From: Tautonia rosea
GTDB taxonomy: Bacteria > Planctomycetota > Planctomycetia > Isosphaerales > Isosphaeraceae
Assembly (NCBI RefSeq): GCF_012958305.1
Contig: NZ_JABBYO010000004.1
Coordinates: 124,001 to 188,000 of the forward strand
Direction of reading: 5' to 3'
DNA: 64,000 bases
Below are positions 50,025-58,660 of this stretch, one piece after another. Each line of letters starts with the position of its first letter. Within the stretch, counting starts at the first letter, position 1. Made by a program: the position numbers and the translations under genes. The notes beneath the pieces are model-generated. The model did no database searches. It was not told the origin of the DNA and worked only from the letters and a program-made list of their open reading frames with translations.

Positions 50025-51599
50025 TCACGTATTCACAAGACGCGATTCTCCGCGGACCATTTGGCGGGTCATGACGGCGAAGTGGGTGTGCATGACGCAG
50101 CGGGTGGCGAAGGTGAAGAGGAAGCGGAGGGGGCGGCGGTTGCGGATGAGTTTTCGGAGGGTGCGGGCGTAGACGGGGCGGAAGGGTTTGGTGCGGGGGT
50201 CGCGCCAGATGCGGTAGAGGACGGTGAGGGCGGCGAAGACGATGCCGATGTGCTGGAGGACGTACGAGACGGGGCGGTGGCGGCGCATCCAGCGCATCTT
50301 GGCGGCGCCGAGGGGGATGGCGTTTTCGGCGAAGAGGGAGTCGAAGCGCTTGAAGTATTCTTCGGGGTCGTAGAGGCGGTCCATCAGGTCGAGCCAGCCG
50401 TCGCGCATTTCGTGGACGGACATTTGGAGGGGGATGATGTTGGTGGCGATGGCGGGGTCGTCGGCGGCGGCGTTGTCGAGGCGGCCCTCGGCGAGGAGGC
50501 GGTCGTAGAGCGGGGTGCTAGGAATGGCCGAAAGCATGCCGGCCATGACGTTCGGGATACGGGCGGCGGTGAGGAACTCGTACTGGCGGTCGAAGACGGA
50601 GAGGTCGTCGGAGTCGAAGCCGACGATCATGCCGGCGTACACTTCGATCCCGGCGTTCTGGATCTTGTGGACGCGGTCGATCATCGTGAAGCCCTTCTTC
50701 ACGTTCTGGATTTTCTTGGTTTCCATCAGGGCCTCTTCGTCGGGGCTTTCGATGCCGACGAAGACGGTGTTCATGCTGGCCTCGGACATGAGTTCGAGTA
50801 GCTCGTCGTCTTCGGAGAGGTTGAGGCTGGCCTCGGTGCCGAAGACGACGGGGTAGCCGTTTTTGCGCTGCCAGGTGATGATGGCGCGGAGGATCTCCTT
50901 GGCGGCCTTTTTGTTGCCGATGAAGTTGTCATCGACGAGGAAGATCATGCGGGCCCCCTGGCGGTACTGGTAGTCGATTTCGTCGACGACCATTTCGGGG
51001 GTCTTGATGCGGGGGCGGCGGCCGAAGATGACGATGATGTCGCAGAACTCGCACTGGAAGGGGCATCCGCGGGAGGTCTGGACGCATCCCATGGCGTACT
51101 CCTCGAACTTGACGAGGTCGTAGCGCGGCATGGGGACCTTGGTCATGTCGGTCTTGTCGGCCTGTTCGTAGCGGTCGGCGTGTTCGCCGCGTTTCCAGTC
51201 TTCGAGGAACTTCGGCCAGGTTTCCTCGGCCTCGCCGATGAAGGCGACATCGACGAGCCCCTCGAAGGGTTCCCAGCCCTCGGCGACGGTGATCCAGGGG
51301 CCGCCGACGATGGTGAAGTGGCCTCGGGCCTTGAGTTCCTGAAGGATCTCGATCATCCGGTCGCGCTGGACGGTCATGCCGGTGACGCCGATGAGGTCGA
51401 AACCGTCGAGGGCGTCGAAGTCGAGGTCTTCGATGTTTTCATCGATGACGACGACGTCGTGTTCGTCGGGGGTCAGGCCGGCGATGGTCGGCAGGGCCAG
51501 CACGGGCATGTTGCACTTCTTGCCCAAAAGTGGCAGGCCGTGGTTAAGCCCCCAGAACGAGGTCGGAAATCGAGGGTTGATCAGGCAGATGCGGGCCAT
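50025..51599 (-). CDS. B12-binding radical SAM protein (DUF4070-like C-terminus)
   Basis: 524 residues. N-terminal cobalamin-binding-like domain (1-140, ICLINPRFPTSFWG ... IDENIEDLDFD). The radical SAM core has the cluster motif Cys179-x3-Cys183-x2-Cys186 (GCPFQCEFCD), followed by RQGARMIFLVDDNFIGN and VFGTEASLNLSEDDELL. The C-terminal third resembles DUF4070 and ends in a basic, partly hydrophobic tail. Methyltransferases of this class modify unactivated carbons, for example in hopanoid or lipid pathways; the substrate here is not known. The ATG at 51599 begins the first strand. It lies upstream of the nuclease unit on the same strand; co-transcription is possible. Confidence 0.9.
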   Translation of the reverse strand: MARICLINPRFPTSFWGLNHGLPLLGKKCNMPVLALPTIAGLTPDEHDVVVIDENIEDLDFDALDGFDLIGVTGMTVQRDRMIEILQELKARGHFTIVGGPWITVAEGWEPFEGLVDVAFIGEAEETWPKFLEDWKRGEHADRYEQADKTDMTKVPMPRYDLVKFEEYAMGCVQTSRGCPFQCEFCDIIVIFGRRPRIKTPEMVVDEIDYQYRQGARMIFLVDDNFIGNKKAAKEILRAIITWQRKNGYPVVFGTEASLNLSEDDELLELMSEASMNTVFVGIESPDEEALMETKKIQNVKKGFTMIDRVHKIQNAGIEVYAGMIVGFDSDDLSVFDRQYEFLTAARIPNVMAGMLSAIPSTPLYDRLLAEGRLDNAAADDPAIATNIIPLQMSVHEMRDGWLDLMDRLYDPEEYFKRFDSLFAENAIPLGAAKMRWMRRHRPVSYVLQHIGIVFAALTVLYRIWRDPRTKPFRPVYARTLRKLIRNRRPLRFLFTFATRCVMHTHFAVMTRQMVRGESRLVNT

Positions 51600-51746
51600 G
51601 GGCAAGTCCGATCCTTCGGGTTTGGACGGGCCGACGGGCGATCGTCGAGTCACGAACGAGACAGCGCAAATGAGGGGGTTGAATGAGGCTAACCGCGATG
51701 GGTGTCTCATGCCAACGGGAAGTTCCGGGAATCTTGGGAGAAATAC

Positions 51747-51825
51747 GAAAATAAAGGGGACATTCTTCTTTTTGGTTGGAAAATAAAGGGGAGGAAAATA
51801 AAGGGGACATTCTTCTTTTTGGTTG
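51747..51825 (+). repeat. Direct REP-like repeats upstream of the RAYT gene
   Basis: A 32-base sequence (GAAAATAAAGGGGACATTCTTC core) occurs at 51747-51778 and again identically at 51794-51825, with a 15-base partial copy between. Inverted relatives lie downstream of the transposase gene. Confidence 0.85.
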
Positions 51826-51859
51826 ACGGAGTGATTTCGGGGCGGTTACGTTCGTTCGC

Positions 51860-52528
51860 ATGGCACGCACGGCACGGGCGTCGGTGGCCGACTATTGCTA
51901 CCATGTGTTGAATCGGGGCAATGGCCGGGCCGAGGTTTTCCACACGCAGGACGACTATGAGGCGTTTCTCGGGATGATCGCCGAGGCGTCGGCGCGCCTG
52001 CCGATGCGAGTGCTGGGCTACTGCCTGATGCCGAACCACTTCCATCTGGTCCTTCGGCCTCATGGCGACGGAGAGTTGTCGAGCTGGATGCAGTGGCTAT
52101 TGACCACCCACGTGCGGCGCTATCACCGCCACTATGGCTCTAGCGGCCACGTTTGGCAGGGACGCTTCAAGGCCTTCCCTTGCCAGAACGACGGCCATCT
52201 GCTGACGGTCCTGCGGTATGTCGAGCGTAACGCCTTGCGTGCCGGTCTGGTTCCGCGAGCCGAGGATTGGCCCTACGGCTCTTTGCACGCGAGCCTCAAC
52301 CCGCCCGGCCCCGTGCGGCTGGAGGCGGTGTCCGGGACCACGAACCCTCGCACGTGGGCCAGGCGCGTCAACCGGCCGCTGAGCGACGCGGAACTGGCCG
52401 CGATGCGGCACAGCGTGGCTCGCGGCACGCCCTACGGCTCGGAGGACTGGACCCGAGACACCGCCTCGATACTAGGCCTTGAATCGAGCCTTCGGCCCCG
52501 GGGACGACCGAGGAAGGTGGACAAGTAG
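51860..52528 (+). CDS. REP-associated tyrosine transposase (RAYT)
   Basis: 222 residues, an IS200/IS605-like Y1 HUH enzyme of the REP-associated group. It begins with YCYHVLNRGNGRAEVFHTQDDYEAFL, has the HUH pair His60 and His62 (LMPNHFHLVL), VWQGRFKAFP, and the probable catalytic Tyr120 in LRYVERNALRAGLV. The C-terminus is Arg/Lys-rich. RAYTs move or multiply short REP sequences and do not make normal insertion sequences. It is flanked by two direct copies of a repeat on its left and two inverted copies on its right. Confidence 0.93.
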   Translation: MARTARASVADYCYHVLNRGNGRAEVFHTQDDYEAFLGMIAEASARLPMRVLGYCLMPNHFHLVLRPHGDGELSSWMQWLLTTHVRRYHRHYGSSGHVWQGRFKAFPCQNDGHLLTVLRYVERNALRAGLVPRAEDWPYGSLHASLNPPGPVRLEAVSGTTNPRTWARRVNRPLSDAELAAMRHSVARGTPYGSEDWTRDTASILGLESSLRPRGRPRKVDK

Positions 52529-52570
52529 AACGCCCCTTATTGAAAAAGTAGAATGTCCCCTTTTCTTCCC
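52523..52570 (-). repeat. Inverted REP-like repeats downstream of the RAYT gene
   Basis: A degenerate copy (AAGTAGAACGCCCCTTATTG) at 52523-52541 is followed by a closer one (GAAAAAGTAGAATGTCCCC) at 52542-52570. Both are the reverse complement of the upstream repeat family. Confidence 0.8.
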
Positions 52571-52749
52571 TTTTCTTTCTCGAAGAGGTCCTCAACGCCG
52601 TCGAGCAACTGCTTCTTCCACTGGCTGATCTGGACCGGATGGACCTGATGCTCTCGTGCCAGTTCGGTGATCGTGGCCTCCTGCTTGGTGGCCTGAAGGG
52701 CGACCTTCGCCTTGAAGGCCGGTGAGTGCCGCTTGCGGATTCGTCCCAT
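52537..52749 (-). pseudogene. IS3-family transposase OrfA remnant
   Basis: The frame from 52749 reads MGRIRKRHSPAFKAKVALQA, then ITELAREHQVHPVQISQWKKQLLDG, the helix-turn-helix and leader of IS3-family OrfA. Homology stops after about 60 residues where it runs into the REP-like repeat and a stop. OrfA is normally near 90-100 residues and is followed by OrfB with DDE residues; none is present. A 23-base terminal sequence lies just upstream. Confidence 0.8.
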
Positions 52750-52789
52750 GGTGCGTCCTCGATCAGTTCCCCTCAAGGATAACTTATCG

Positions 52790-52812
52790 AGTGGTCCGAA
52801 ATCTGGGGTCCA
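52790..52812 (-). mobile_element. IS3-type terminal inverted repeat (single end)
   Basis: Read on the minus strand it is TGGACCCCAGATTTCGGACC followed by ACT, typical of one IS3-family end, 40 bases upstream of the OrfA remnant. The opposite end was not found. Confidence 0.6.
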
Positions 52813-52855
52813 CTATACCTTCTCGATCAACAGGTTCTGGCTTAACTTAATGCCA

Positions 52856-52892
52856 TTCTAGAATGTCCGCTTTTCTCCCCTGTCCCCTTATC
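52856..52892 (-). repeat. Outlying degenerate copy of the REP-like repeat
   Basis: TTCTAGAATGTCCGCTTTTC resembles the inverted repeats at 52542. The rest of 52813-53077 holds no gene. Confidence 0.55.
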
Positions 52893-53077
52893 TCCCTTCG
52901 GGGTCCGGATGCCCCGGTCCGTATGGGCGACGAACCGACGAGAGGCGGTGTGCTGATGCGTGACCGAGGATTGGGGGGCAGGAACCGGGTGGCGATGGCC
53001 CGGCCCGGGGACGGTGCGTAGTCAGCCATGCCGGGCTGCAACTCAGGTGAGAAGATCGCATTACGCTTGTTTCAGGT

Positions 53078-53461
53078 CTAATCGTCGATTCCTTCCTGCA
53101 ACCGCCCCAACTCTCGTTGCTGCTCCAGAGACGCAAGTCGGGTCGAAATGATATTTTTCAACCGCTCTGCGGTGATGACATAATACTTGTCACATTTGGT
53201 ATCGTCGAAGCGTTGACCATCCAAAACCTGATACGCCTTGTATGGGAGCGAGTTGGATTCAAGCCACTTCAAAAACGACAGGAGTTGCTCAGGAAACTCC
53301 GGATTATCTCGACCAAAAAGTGGACGCACAAAAATAGGCCTTGTGGATGCCACCGCGGCGGTTACCTCCGAAATACTTAATGCACAAAATGTGCGAAGTT
53401 CTCGAATGACGTCCGCTTTCATCGCCCCAAGATCTTCAAGGATCAGTGCTATCTGGGCCAT
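53078..53461 (-). CDS. Putative immunity protein for the Rhs toxin tip
   Basis: 127 residues, no recognised family. It is a small acidic alpha/beta protein (MAQIALILEDLGAMKADVIRELR ... FGRDNPEFPEQLLSFLKWLESNSLPYKAYQVLDG ... LKNIISTRLASLEQQRELGRLQEGIDD). The SD sequence TGAGGT overlaps the stop of the Rhs gene and the ATG follows seven bases later, so the two genes form one unit. Earlier in-frame ATGs would overlap the Rhs gene by up to 88 bases. Base composition is lower in GC than its neighbours. Immunity function is inferred from position. Confidence 0.78.
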   Translation of the reverse strand: MAQIALILEDLGAMKADVIRELRTFCALSISEVTAAVASTRPIFVRPLFGRDNPEFPEQLLSFLKWLESNSLPYKAYQVLDGQRFDDTKCDKYYVITAERLKNIISTRLASLEQQRELGRLQEGIDD

Positions 53462-53471
53462 GCGAACTACC

Positions 53472-54929
53472 TCAAAAGTCATCTGACAAGTCTGGTCGCA
53501 ACGGAACACCATGTGTTGGATTCCGCCAGTTGCCGCCGTGATGCTTAAAGAAATGCTCACGGAACGTCAACGGAATGATGATGTCTGGGTCATTGGCCAA
53601 CTGCGGATAAAGGGACACACTGTAACTATGGTGGCTAAAAATACCCTGTGGCTGACCCCCAGCCAAAATCGCACTTCGAGCTTGATCGTTCCAGTTGCGG
53701 GTTCCCGGCAGCCTCTGCGAAAGCAGTTCTCGTTCTCGATCCCAGAACGCATCAATTCCCGCTTGCCGTCTGTCCGTCAGTCGCTCGTACCACTGCAATC
53801 TCTTCCATTCATCTTTTGTGATGGTGCGAGCTTCAACCTTGCCAAGCAACTCGTCGTACTTGCTTCGACTCAACTGTCGGTAAGGCGTCCCATAGGGAAC
53901 GGGAGCATTGCGTACTGGGGCATTGGTAACCGTGTCGAAACGGCTGACGAGTTGGTTGCTCGGGAGGACGTCGATCCGGGTCGTGACCGTGCAGCTCTCG
54001 GCGTGGCGGGCGTCGGCTCGGCCGGCCACCCGGTCGGCCAGGGGAGCCCGAGCCCGCGAGCCGCCTCGGGCGAGCGTAACCGCCTCGTCGGTGTATTTCA
54101 ACGCGCCGATCACCGGGAAGACGCCGACCAGATCGAGCCCGGTCTGACCGGCATGCTGCCACGACCATTCCCAGTGCGTCACGTCGTAGGACAGATCGCG
54201 GATGTCGCCGGGCAGATCCACGCCGATGAGCCCCGTGCCGATCTGCCCGGCCGTGCCGAGGACCGTGACCTCGTCCGAGTAATGGCCCAGGATGAGCTGT
54301 TCGCCCGACCGATACGTGTAGTCCCACGCCGAGGAGGCCTGCTCTGCGACCCATCCGGCCTGCCGATTGATCCAGGAGCCGATGCCTCGCAACCCGTCGG
54401 GATCGACATAGTTCGTCGGGCCGTTGCCGACGTAGCGGTAGAGGTTCGGGTCGCCGGCGGCGAAGCCGATCGGGTCCTCCTGGGTCCAGCGGCCGATCGC
54501 CGCGTCGTAGTACCGCGCCCGGTTGTACTGCAGGCCGGTGACGGCATCCTGCTCGCGTCCGGTGAACTTGAAGCGGTCGCCGTGGGCCGGGCTGGTCTCG
54601 CCGAGCACCTTCCCGAAGCCGTCGTAGGCGACGTGGTTGATCACGGAGCCGGAGGTGCTGGCCAGGTCGCGGACGCTGCCGAGGCGGTCGGTCAGGTACC
54701 AGGCCGAGGTGCCGGCGGCGGTGGTCCGCGCCAGCAGCATGTCGACGGCCGGGCCGTGCAGGTAGCGGGTTTGCAGCGTGCCGGAGCCGTCGAAGTCGGC
54801 ATAGGCGTGCGGGCCGTCGTAGACCGTCCAGGTGGTCGCGGGCGCCCCGGGCCCGGCGCCATCGGCGTCATTCTGCACCCGGATGCGGCGGTCCAACGCG
54901 TCGTAGGTGTAGGTGGCCTGGCCCACCAC
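53472..54929 (-). CDS. Orphan Rhs fragment with C-terminal nuclease-like toxin tip
   Basis: Residues 1-130 contain YD repeats. The Rhs core signature is at 132-180 (YNRARYYDAAIGRWTQEDPIGF ... YVDPDGL), followed by a variable tip (181-485). The last 70 residues (GIFSHHSYSVSLYPQLANDPD, then PLTFREHFFKHHGGNWRNPTHG) look like an HNH-type nuclease, judged by eye. Coding frame with YD repeats continues upstream to about 55328, but no ATG/GTG/TTG is seen before the GTG at 54929. The frame ends abruptly at a TAG inside a REP-like repeat, so the gene is 5'-truncated and cannot make a full Rhs protein. Confidence 0.85.
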   Translation of the reverse strand: MVGQATYTYDALDRRIRVQNDADGAGPGAPATTWTVYDGPHAYADFDGSGTLQTRYLHGPAVDMLLARTTAAGTSAWYLTDRLGSVRDLASTSGSVINHVAYDGFGKVLGETSPAHGDRFKFTGREQDAVTGLQYNRARYYDAAIGRWTQEDPIGFAAGDPNLYRYVGNGPTNYVDPDGLRGIGSWINRQAGWVAEQASSAWDYTYRSGEQLILGHYSDEVTVLGTAGQIGTGLIGVDLPGDIRDLSYDVTHWEWSWQHAGQTGLDLVGVFPVIGALKYTDEAVTLARGGSRARAPLADRVAGRADARHAESCTVTTRIDVLPSNQLVSRFDTVTNAPVRNAPVPYGTPYRQLSRSKYDELLGKVEARTITKDEWKRLQWYERLTDRRQAGIDAFWDRERELLSQRLPGTRNWNDQARSAILAGGQPQGIFSHHSYSVSLYPQLANDPDIIIPLTFREHFFKHHGGNWRNPTHGVPLRPDLSDDF

Positions 54930-55313
54930 GACGCCGGCCGAATCCCTGGCCGTGGCGCCGGTCAGGCGGTTGCGGTGGTCGTAGGCGAAGGTGGTGACCC
55001 GGCCGGTGGCCGTCTCGGTCTTCGAGGCGAGGTTCCCCTCGAAGTCGTGGGCGTAGGTGAACCCCGGCGAGGCGGAGACGCGGTTGCCCGTGCCGGTGGC
55101 GTAGCCGGCCGGGGTCCGGTTGCCGTTCGGGTCGTAGGCGTACGCCTCGTCGGCCTGGCCGGCCGGGCGGTCGACGGCGGTGAGCTGGCCGGCGTCGTCG
55201 TAGGCGAAGGTGGCGACGCCCTCGGCGTTGGACTCGCGGGTCAGGCGGCCGGCCGCGTCGTAGGCGTAGGCGTAGCTGGCCAGGCCGGTGCCGCCGCCGG
55301 TCTGGTGGCATGC

Positions 55314-55340
55314 GAAAACAGGGACACTCTACTTTGTTTG
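55314..55340 (+). repeat. REP-like copy at the truncated end of the Rhs gene
   Basis: GAAAACAGGGACACTCTACT, then TTGTTTG, is a diverged relative of the repeats near the RAYT gene. It lies exactly where the Rhs coding frame is cut. Confidence 0.55.
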
Positions 55341-55477
55341 CGGCAACAGATTGAAACTTATGATGAACATTTGTCATGGTATTGAATTATTTGGGGCTGC
55401 CTCGTTGCTGGAGCATGGGCCGGACCCTTAGAATCGGGAGGGAGGTGGAGAACCATCGGGAGCGGGAGGGCGGGACG

Positions 55478-56329
55478 ATGGACGAGGCCGGAAGCTACGG
55501 GGGAGGAGCGAGCGAGTCGGTGTCGGCGAAGCTGCAATTGAAGTTGCCGGGGGGGACGCTGGATCTGGAGGTCAGGCTGCCGACGAGGCTGGTGGAGCTG
55601 GAGGAGCTGTTGCCGCTGGCCAGGGCCTTGGAGGATCGGGTGGTCGAGCTGGCGGTGCATCAGGTCGAGGCGACGGGGCGTCGAGTGTCGTGCAAGGCAG
55701 GGTGCGGGGCGTGTTGCAGGCAGCTCGTGCCGGTTTCGGAGGTGGAGGCGAGGCGGGTTGCGGCGATGGTCGAGGGAATGCCGGAGCCGAGGCGGTCGGC
55801 GGTGCGCGGGAGGTTCGAGGAGGCGCGGCGGCGGCTCGACGAGGGGGGATTGCTGGAGCCGTTGCGGTCGGAGGATCGTCGGACGATGGACCGCGAGGCG
55901 AGGGGACGGCTGGGGCGCGCGTACTTCGCGTTGGGGGTCCCCTGCCCGTTCCTGGAGGACGAATCGTGTTCGATCCACCCGGAGCGTCCCTTGACCTGCC
56001 GAGAATACCTGGTGACCTCGCCCGCCGAGCACTGCGCGAAGCCGACTCCGGGGGCAGTTGAGGGGGTGGACTTGCCGGGTTCGGTCTGGATGTCGTTTGC
56101 GAGGCTGTGCGATCCGTCGCCCGAGGCCGAGACGATCCACTGGGTGCCGCTGGTGCTGGCGCTCGAGTGGGTGGCCTCGCATCCGGAGGGGCCGCCGCTC
56201 CGACCGGCCCCCGAGCTGTTCCGCGACCTGATCGCCCGGTTTGCGGGGCAACACGCGCCGCCAACGCCACCGAACGATCGAGACGAGCCGGGGCCTGGTG
56301 AGTTGGGGGTCGACCGTCCTCGGGATTGA
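55478..56329 (+). CDS. YkgJ-family cysteine-cluster protein
   Basis: 283 residues. The CxxCxxCC-type cluster is at about 74-82 (SCKAGCGACCRQLVPVS), followed by CPFLEDESCSIHPERPLTCREYLVTSP and a final Cys at HCAKP. These residues bind a metal, Zn or Fe-S, in this family of unknown function. The first 50 residues have a beta-rich segment (KLQLKLPGGTLDLEVRLPTRLVELEELLP). The ATG at 55478 has GGAGGGC upstream; an earlier in-frame ATG at 55376 adds 34 non-conserved residues. It is the first chromosomal gene after the mobile block. Confidence 0.87.
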   Translation: MDEAGSYGGGASESVSAKLQLKLPGGTLDLEVRLPTRLVELEELLPLARALEDRVVELAVHQVEATGRRVSCKAGCGACCRQLVPVSEVEARRVAAMVEGMPEPRRSAVRGRFEEARRRLDEGGLLEPLRSEDRRTMDREARGRLGRAYFALGVPCPFLEDESCSIHPERPLTCREYLVTSPAEHCAKPTPGAVEGVDLPGSVWMSFARLCDPSPEAETIHWVPLVLALEWVASHPEGPPLRPAPELFRDLIARFAGQHAPPTPPNDRDEPGPGELGVDRPRD

Positions 56330-56536
56330 ACCGCGAGGGGACGGCGCGATCCCCGATGGAAACGGGGGGATCATCCGGATGAGCGATTGAGTCCTCACGA
56401 TCGGACGAGGGGACTCAGGGCATTCCCGTTGCGGAAGTCGGCAGACCGAGGGTCTGCGTATTGAGTGGTCTGGAATCCCAAAGGATGGCGGCGCGGGATC
56501 GGGGTCAATTGGCGGTGTTTGCGGTTTCGGCGTCGG

Positions 56537-57445
56537 TCAGGTCCGGCTCCGATACTCCCGGAGTTCCGGGGGGAGCGGCGGCGAGACGCCCGGTGGGGGG
56601 CCGTGTCGGAAGCTCGGGTCGGGCGAGCCGCGCCAGAGCCGGGGGATGAACGGGAACTCGTCGGTCAGAACATAGTAGTAGGTGCCGTCGGGGAACTCCG
56701 GGGTCGGTCCGTTTCGGCCGTTGCATTCGTCCAGGTCGCCGTATCCTGGCTCGAATACGAAGTCCTCGACGAAGACCCCGTCGAAGCGGCCCTTCGGCCC
56801 GTCCTTCCGCAGACCGCTCCGAAGCCGATAGCTCGACCGAAGGCGCCGGGTTCGGCTCGCCAGGTCGGTTGGGTCGGCGGGGCACTCGGGGCCGTAGATG
56901 GGGAAGCCGTCAGCGGCGTAGCCGAGCATGTGCATGGGTCGATCCGGCGAGGCGACAGAGAGATCCCAAAGCAGGCCGGTCGGCAGGCCGTGGTAGTGGT
57001 AGGTGCCCCGTCCCTGGGTGTGCGCCCGGTTGGCGTCGATGCCCAGCGCCACGGCGTTGGCCGGATGCAGCACCTCGAACTGCCAGCCGCTGTCGCCGTT
57101 GGAGTCCCAGAAGGGTCCAGAAGGGTCGAACGGAACGCCATTGACGGCGATCCCAAAGAGCCACATGGCAATTGGCACCGGCTGCTCGGCGATGACGGGC
57201 GTGAGCGGCATCTCCAGCCGATGGCGCTGAGGCCGGAGCGGGACCGGATCGTGACGGTTGGGAAAGTCTCCGATGGCGTGGTCGGGCATGCCATTGGCCG
57301 AGACCAGCCGCTTACCGTCGCTCGTGGTGATGGAGCGTTCGGACGAGACGCGCTCTGCCGAATCGGAGAGAACATAGGCAGCGGTCGCCGCGGCGGCCGG
57401 AACGGCGAGGGCCCCGGCGATCAGGGTTCGACGGCTGACTCTCAT
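56537..57445 (-). CDS. YHYH-domain protein with Tat-type signal
   Basis: 302 residues. N-terminus RVSRRTLIAGALAVPAAAATAA is a twin-arginine-like signal. The YHYH domain spans about 80-260: PVPIAMWLFGIAVNGVPFDP, RGTYHYHGLPTGL, GYAADGFPIYGP, GTYYYVLTDEFPFIPRLW. The C-terminus is Pro-rich. The domain has no proven function; metal binding is likely from the His/Tyr cluster. It follows the zinc-ribbon/PDZ-like gene by 73 bases on the same strand. Confidence 0.9.
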   Translation of the reverse strand: MRVSRRTLIAGALAVPAAAATAAYVLSDSAERVSSERSITTSDGKRLVSANGMPDHAIGDFPNRHDPVPLRPQRHRLEMPLTPVIAEQPVPIAMWLFGIAVNGVPFDPSGPFWDSNGDSGWQFEVLHPANAVALGIDANRAHTQGRGTYHYHGLPTGLLWDLSVASPDRPMHMLGYAADGFPIYGPECPADPTDLASRTRRLRSSYRLRSGLRKDGPKGRFDGVFVEDFVFEPGYGDLDECNGRNGPTPEFPDGTYYYVLTDEFPFIPRLWRGSPDPSFRHGPPPGVSPPLPPELREYRSRT

Positions 57446-57518
57446 GGGTCACTCCTCCCGGCGGGTCTGGTTGCTTCGGGAACCCCCCTGGGATTCTCTC
57501 CGAGGGCCAGCGGTTTCC

Positions 57519-58511
57519 TTAAGGATCAGGATGGTCGGACCGGCTCCAGAGTTCAATCGTCTGGTTGGAGGCGTCAAGGAGCGTGATCGCCGGCGCGTCC
57601 CATCCGGCGATCTGGACCTCTCTGCGACCGTGTGGGGTGAGGAATTCCAGAGGGATTTCTCGGATGCGATTCTCATAACGGTCGGGGTCGAGCACCTCTC
57701 GGTACACGTTGAGGTCGGTTTCGGAGCCGTCGAGCGGGCGGCCGTCGATTGCGACGAGCAGCCAGGATCTCCCGATGCCCGAGTCGGTCGCGGCCCCCTC
57801 CTCGACGCTCGAAACCATGGGCAGGGGATTCCAGTTGATCCGGGCTCCCTCGCGGAGCGCGATCTGCTCAAGGCGGTTGGTGGTGTCGCGATAGCGGTTT
57901 TCAAGCGAGACGCTTCGCTCCTGGATCTCCTGCGCGATGCGGCCCCCCTGCATGAGGTTCGCGGCGCCGAGGGCCGCGAGGGAGAGGGAGTCCTGAGGGA
58001 CACTGCGGAGCAGATCGAGGATTGCGTCGTAGATCTGCGTGTGCTCGAGATAGGTGGCGCGGAAGTCCTCGGTCAGCTCTGGCATCTCGGAGAGAAGCCC
58101 CTTCCGTGCCACGTTGTAAGCCTCCCATGCCTCGATGGCTCGATTCGGGTCGTCGACGTCGGCGGCGGTCGCCTCAGCCCAAGCCTTGAGGAGCCGGTCG
58201 CCGGCCAGGACGTATTCGATCTGATGGGTGGGTTGCAGCCGGGACTGCTCGTGGGCGTCCCTCAGGGACTGCACAAAGGGGAGGCCAAACATGAAAATAG
58301 CCACGAACGTAAGCGCGGCGAACGTCCAACCGACTGCGGAGACAAGGAAACGCAGGGCGGATCGGACCGCGTTCCTGCTTGCTGAGGCCAAGGTGGGGCT
58401 CGGGCTCGGCGCGGACGCCGGCCGGATGGCGATTGGGTAGCCGCATCTTGGGCAGGTCGGAGCGAGGTCGGAAATCTGGGTCTGACACTCGGGACAGGGG
58501 ATCAGCGCCAT
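57519..58511 (-). CDS. Zinc-ribbon membrane protein with C-terminal PDZ-like domain
   Basis: 330 residues. An N-terminal zinc ribbon (CPECQTQISDLAPTCPRCG, residues 6-24) is followed by a Pro/Ser linker, a transmembrane helix at about 55-80 (FLVSAVGWTFAALTFVAIFMFGLPF), a helical extracytoplasmic region (90-235) and a PDZ-like end (MVSSVEEGAATDSGIGRSWLLVAIDGRPLDG). The ATG at 58511 is chosen since it begins the ribbon. The family was not recognised by name. It sits in a minus-strand run of four membrane or exported proteins. Confidence 0.78.
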   Translation of the reverse strand: MALIPCPECQTQISDLAPTCPRCGYPIAIRPASAPSPSPTLASASRNAVRSALRFLVSAVGWTFAALTFVAIFMFGLPFVQSLRDAHEQSRLQPTHQIEYVLAGDRLLKAWAEATAADVDDPNRAIEAWEAYNVARKGLLSEMPELTEDFRATYLEHTQIYDAILDLLRSVPQDSLSLAALGAANLMQGGRIAQEIQERSVSLENRYRDTTNRLEQIALREGARINWNPLPMVSSVEEGAATDSGIGRSWLLVAIDGRPLDGSETDLNVYREVLDPDRYENRIREIPLEFLTPHGRREVQIAGWDAPAITLLDASNQTIELWSRSDHPDP

Positions 58512-58660
58512 TGGTCCATCCAGCCGATGATCATGGGAGTGTTCGGGTTCCTTGCCGGAAGGCCGGAGGGCAGAACGGGAAGAACTCGTCTCCCGCTCGC
58601 CCGGTTTCCCCACGCTTGCCGGCCAATCAGAGGCAAACGACCTCGGCGGGATGGCTGAAC

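Noticed and set aside
54868-55377. Arg/Pro-rich frame of 169 codons upstream of the Rhs fragment
   Set aside because: It is the wrong frame of the Rhs YD-repeat region; the in-frame translation reads normal YD repeats.
53511-55385. Open frame of 624 codons antisense to the Rhs fragment
   Set aside because: Low-complexity Val/Gly/Arg sequence; the sense strand shows YD repeats and the Rhs core.
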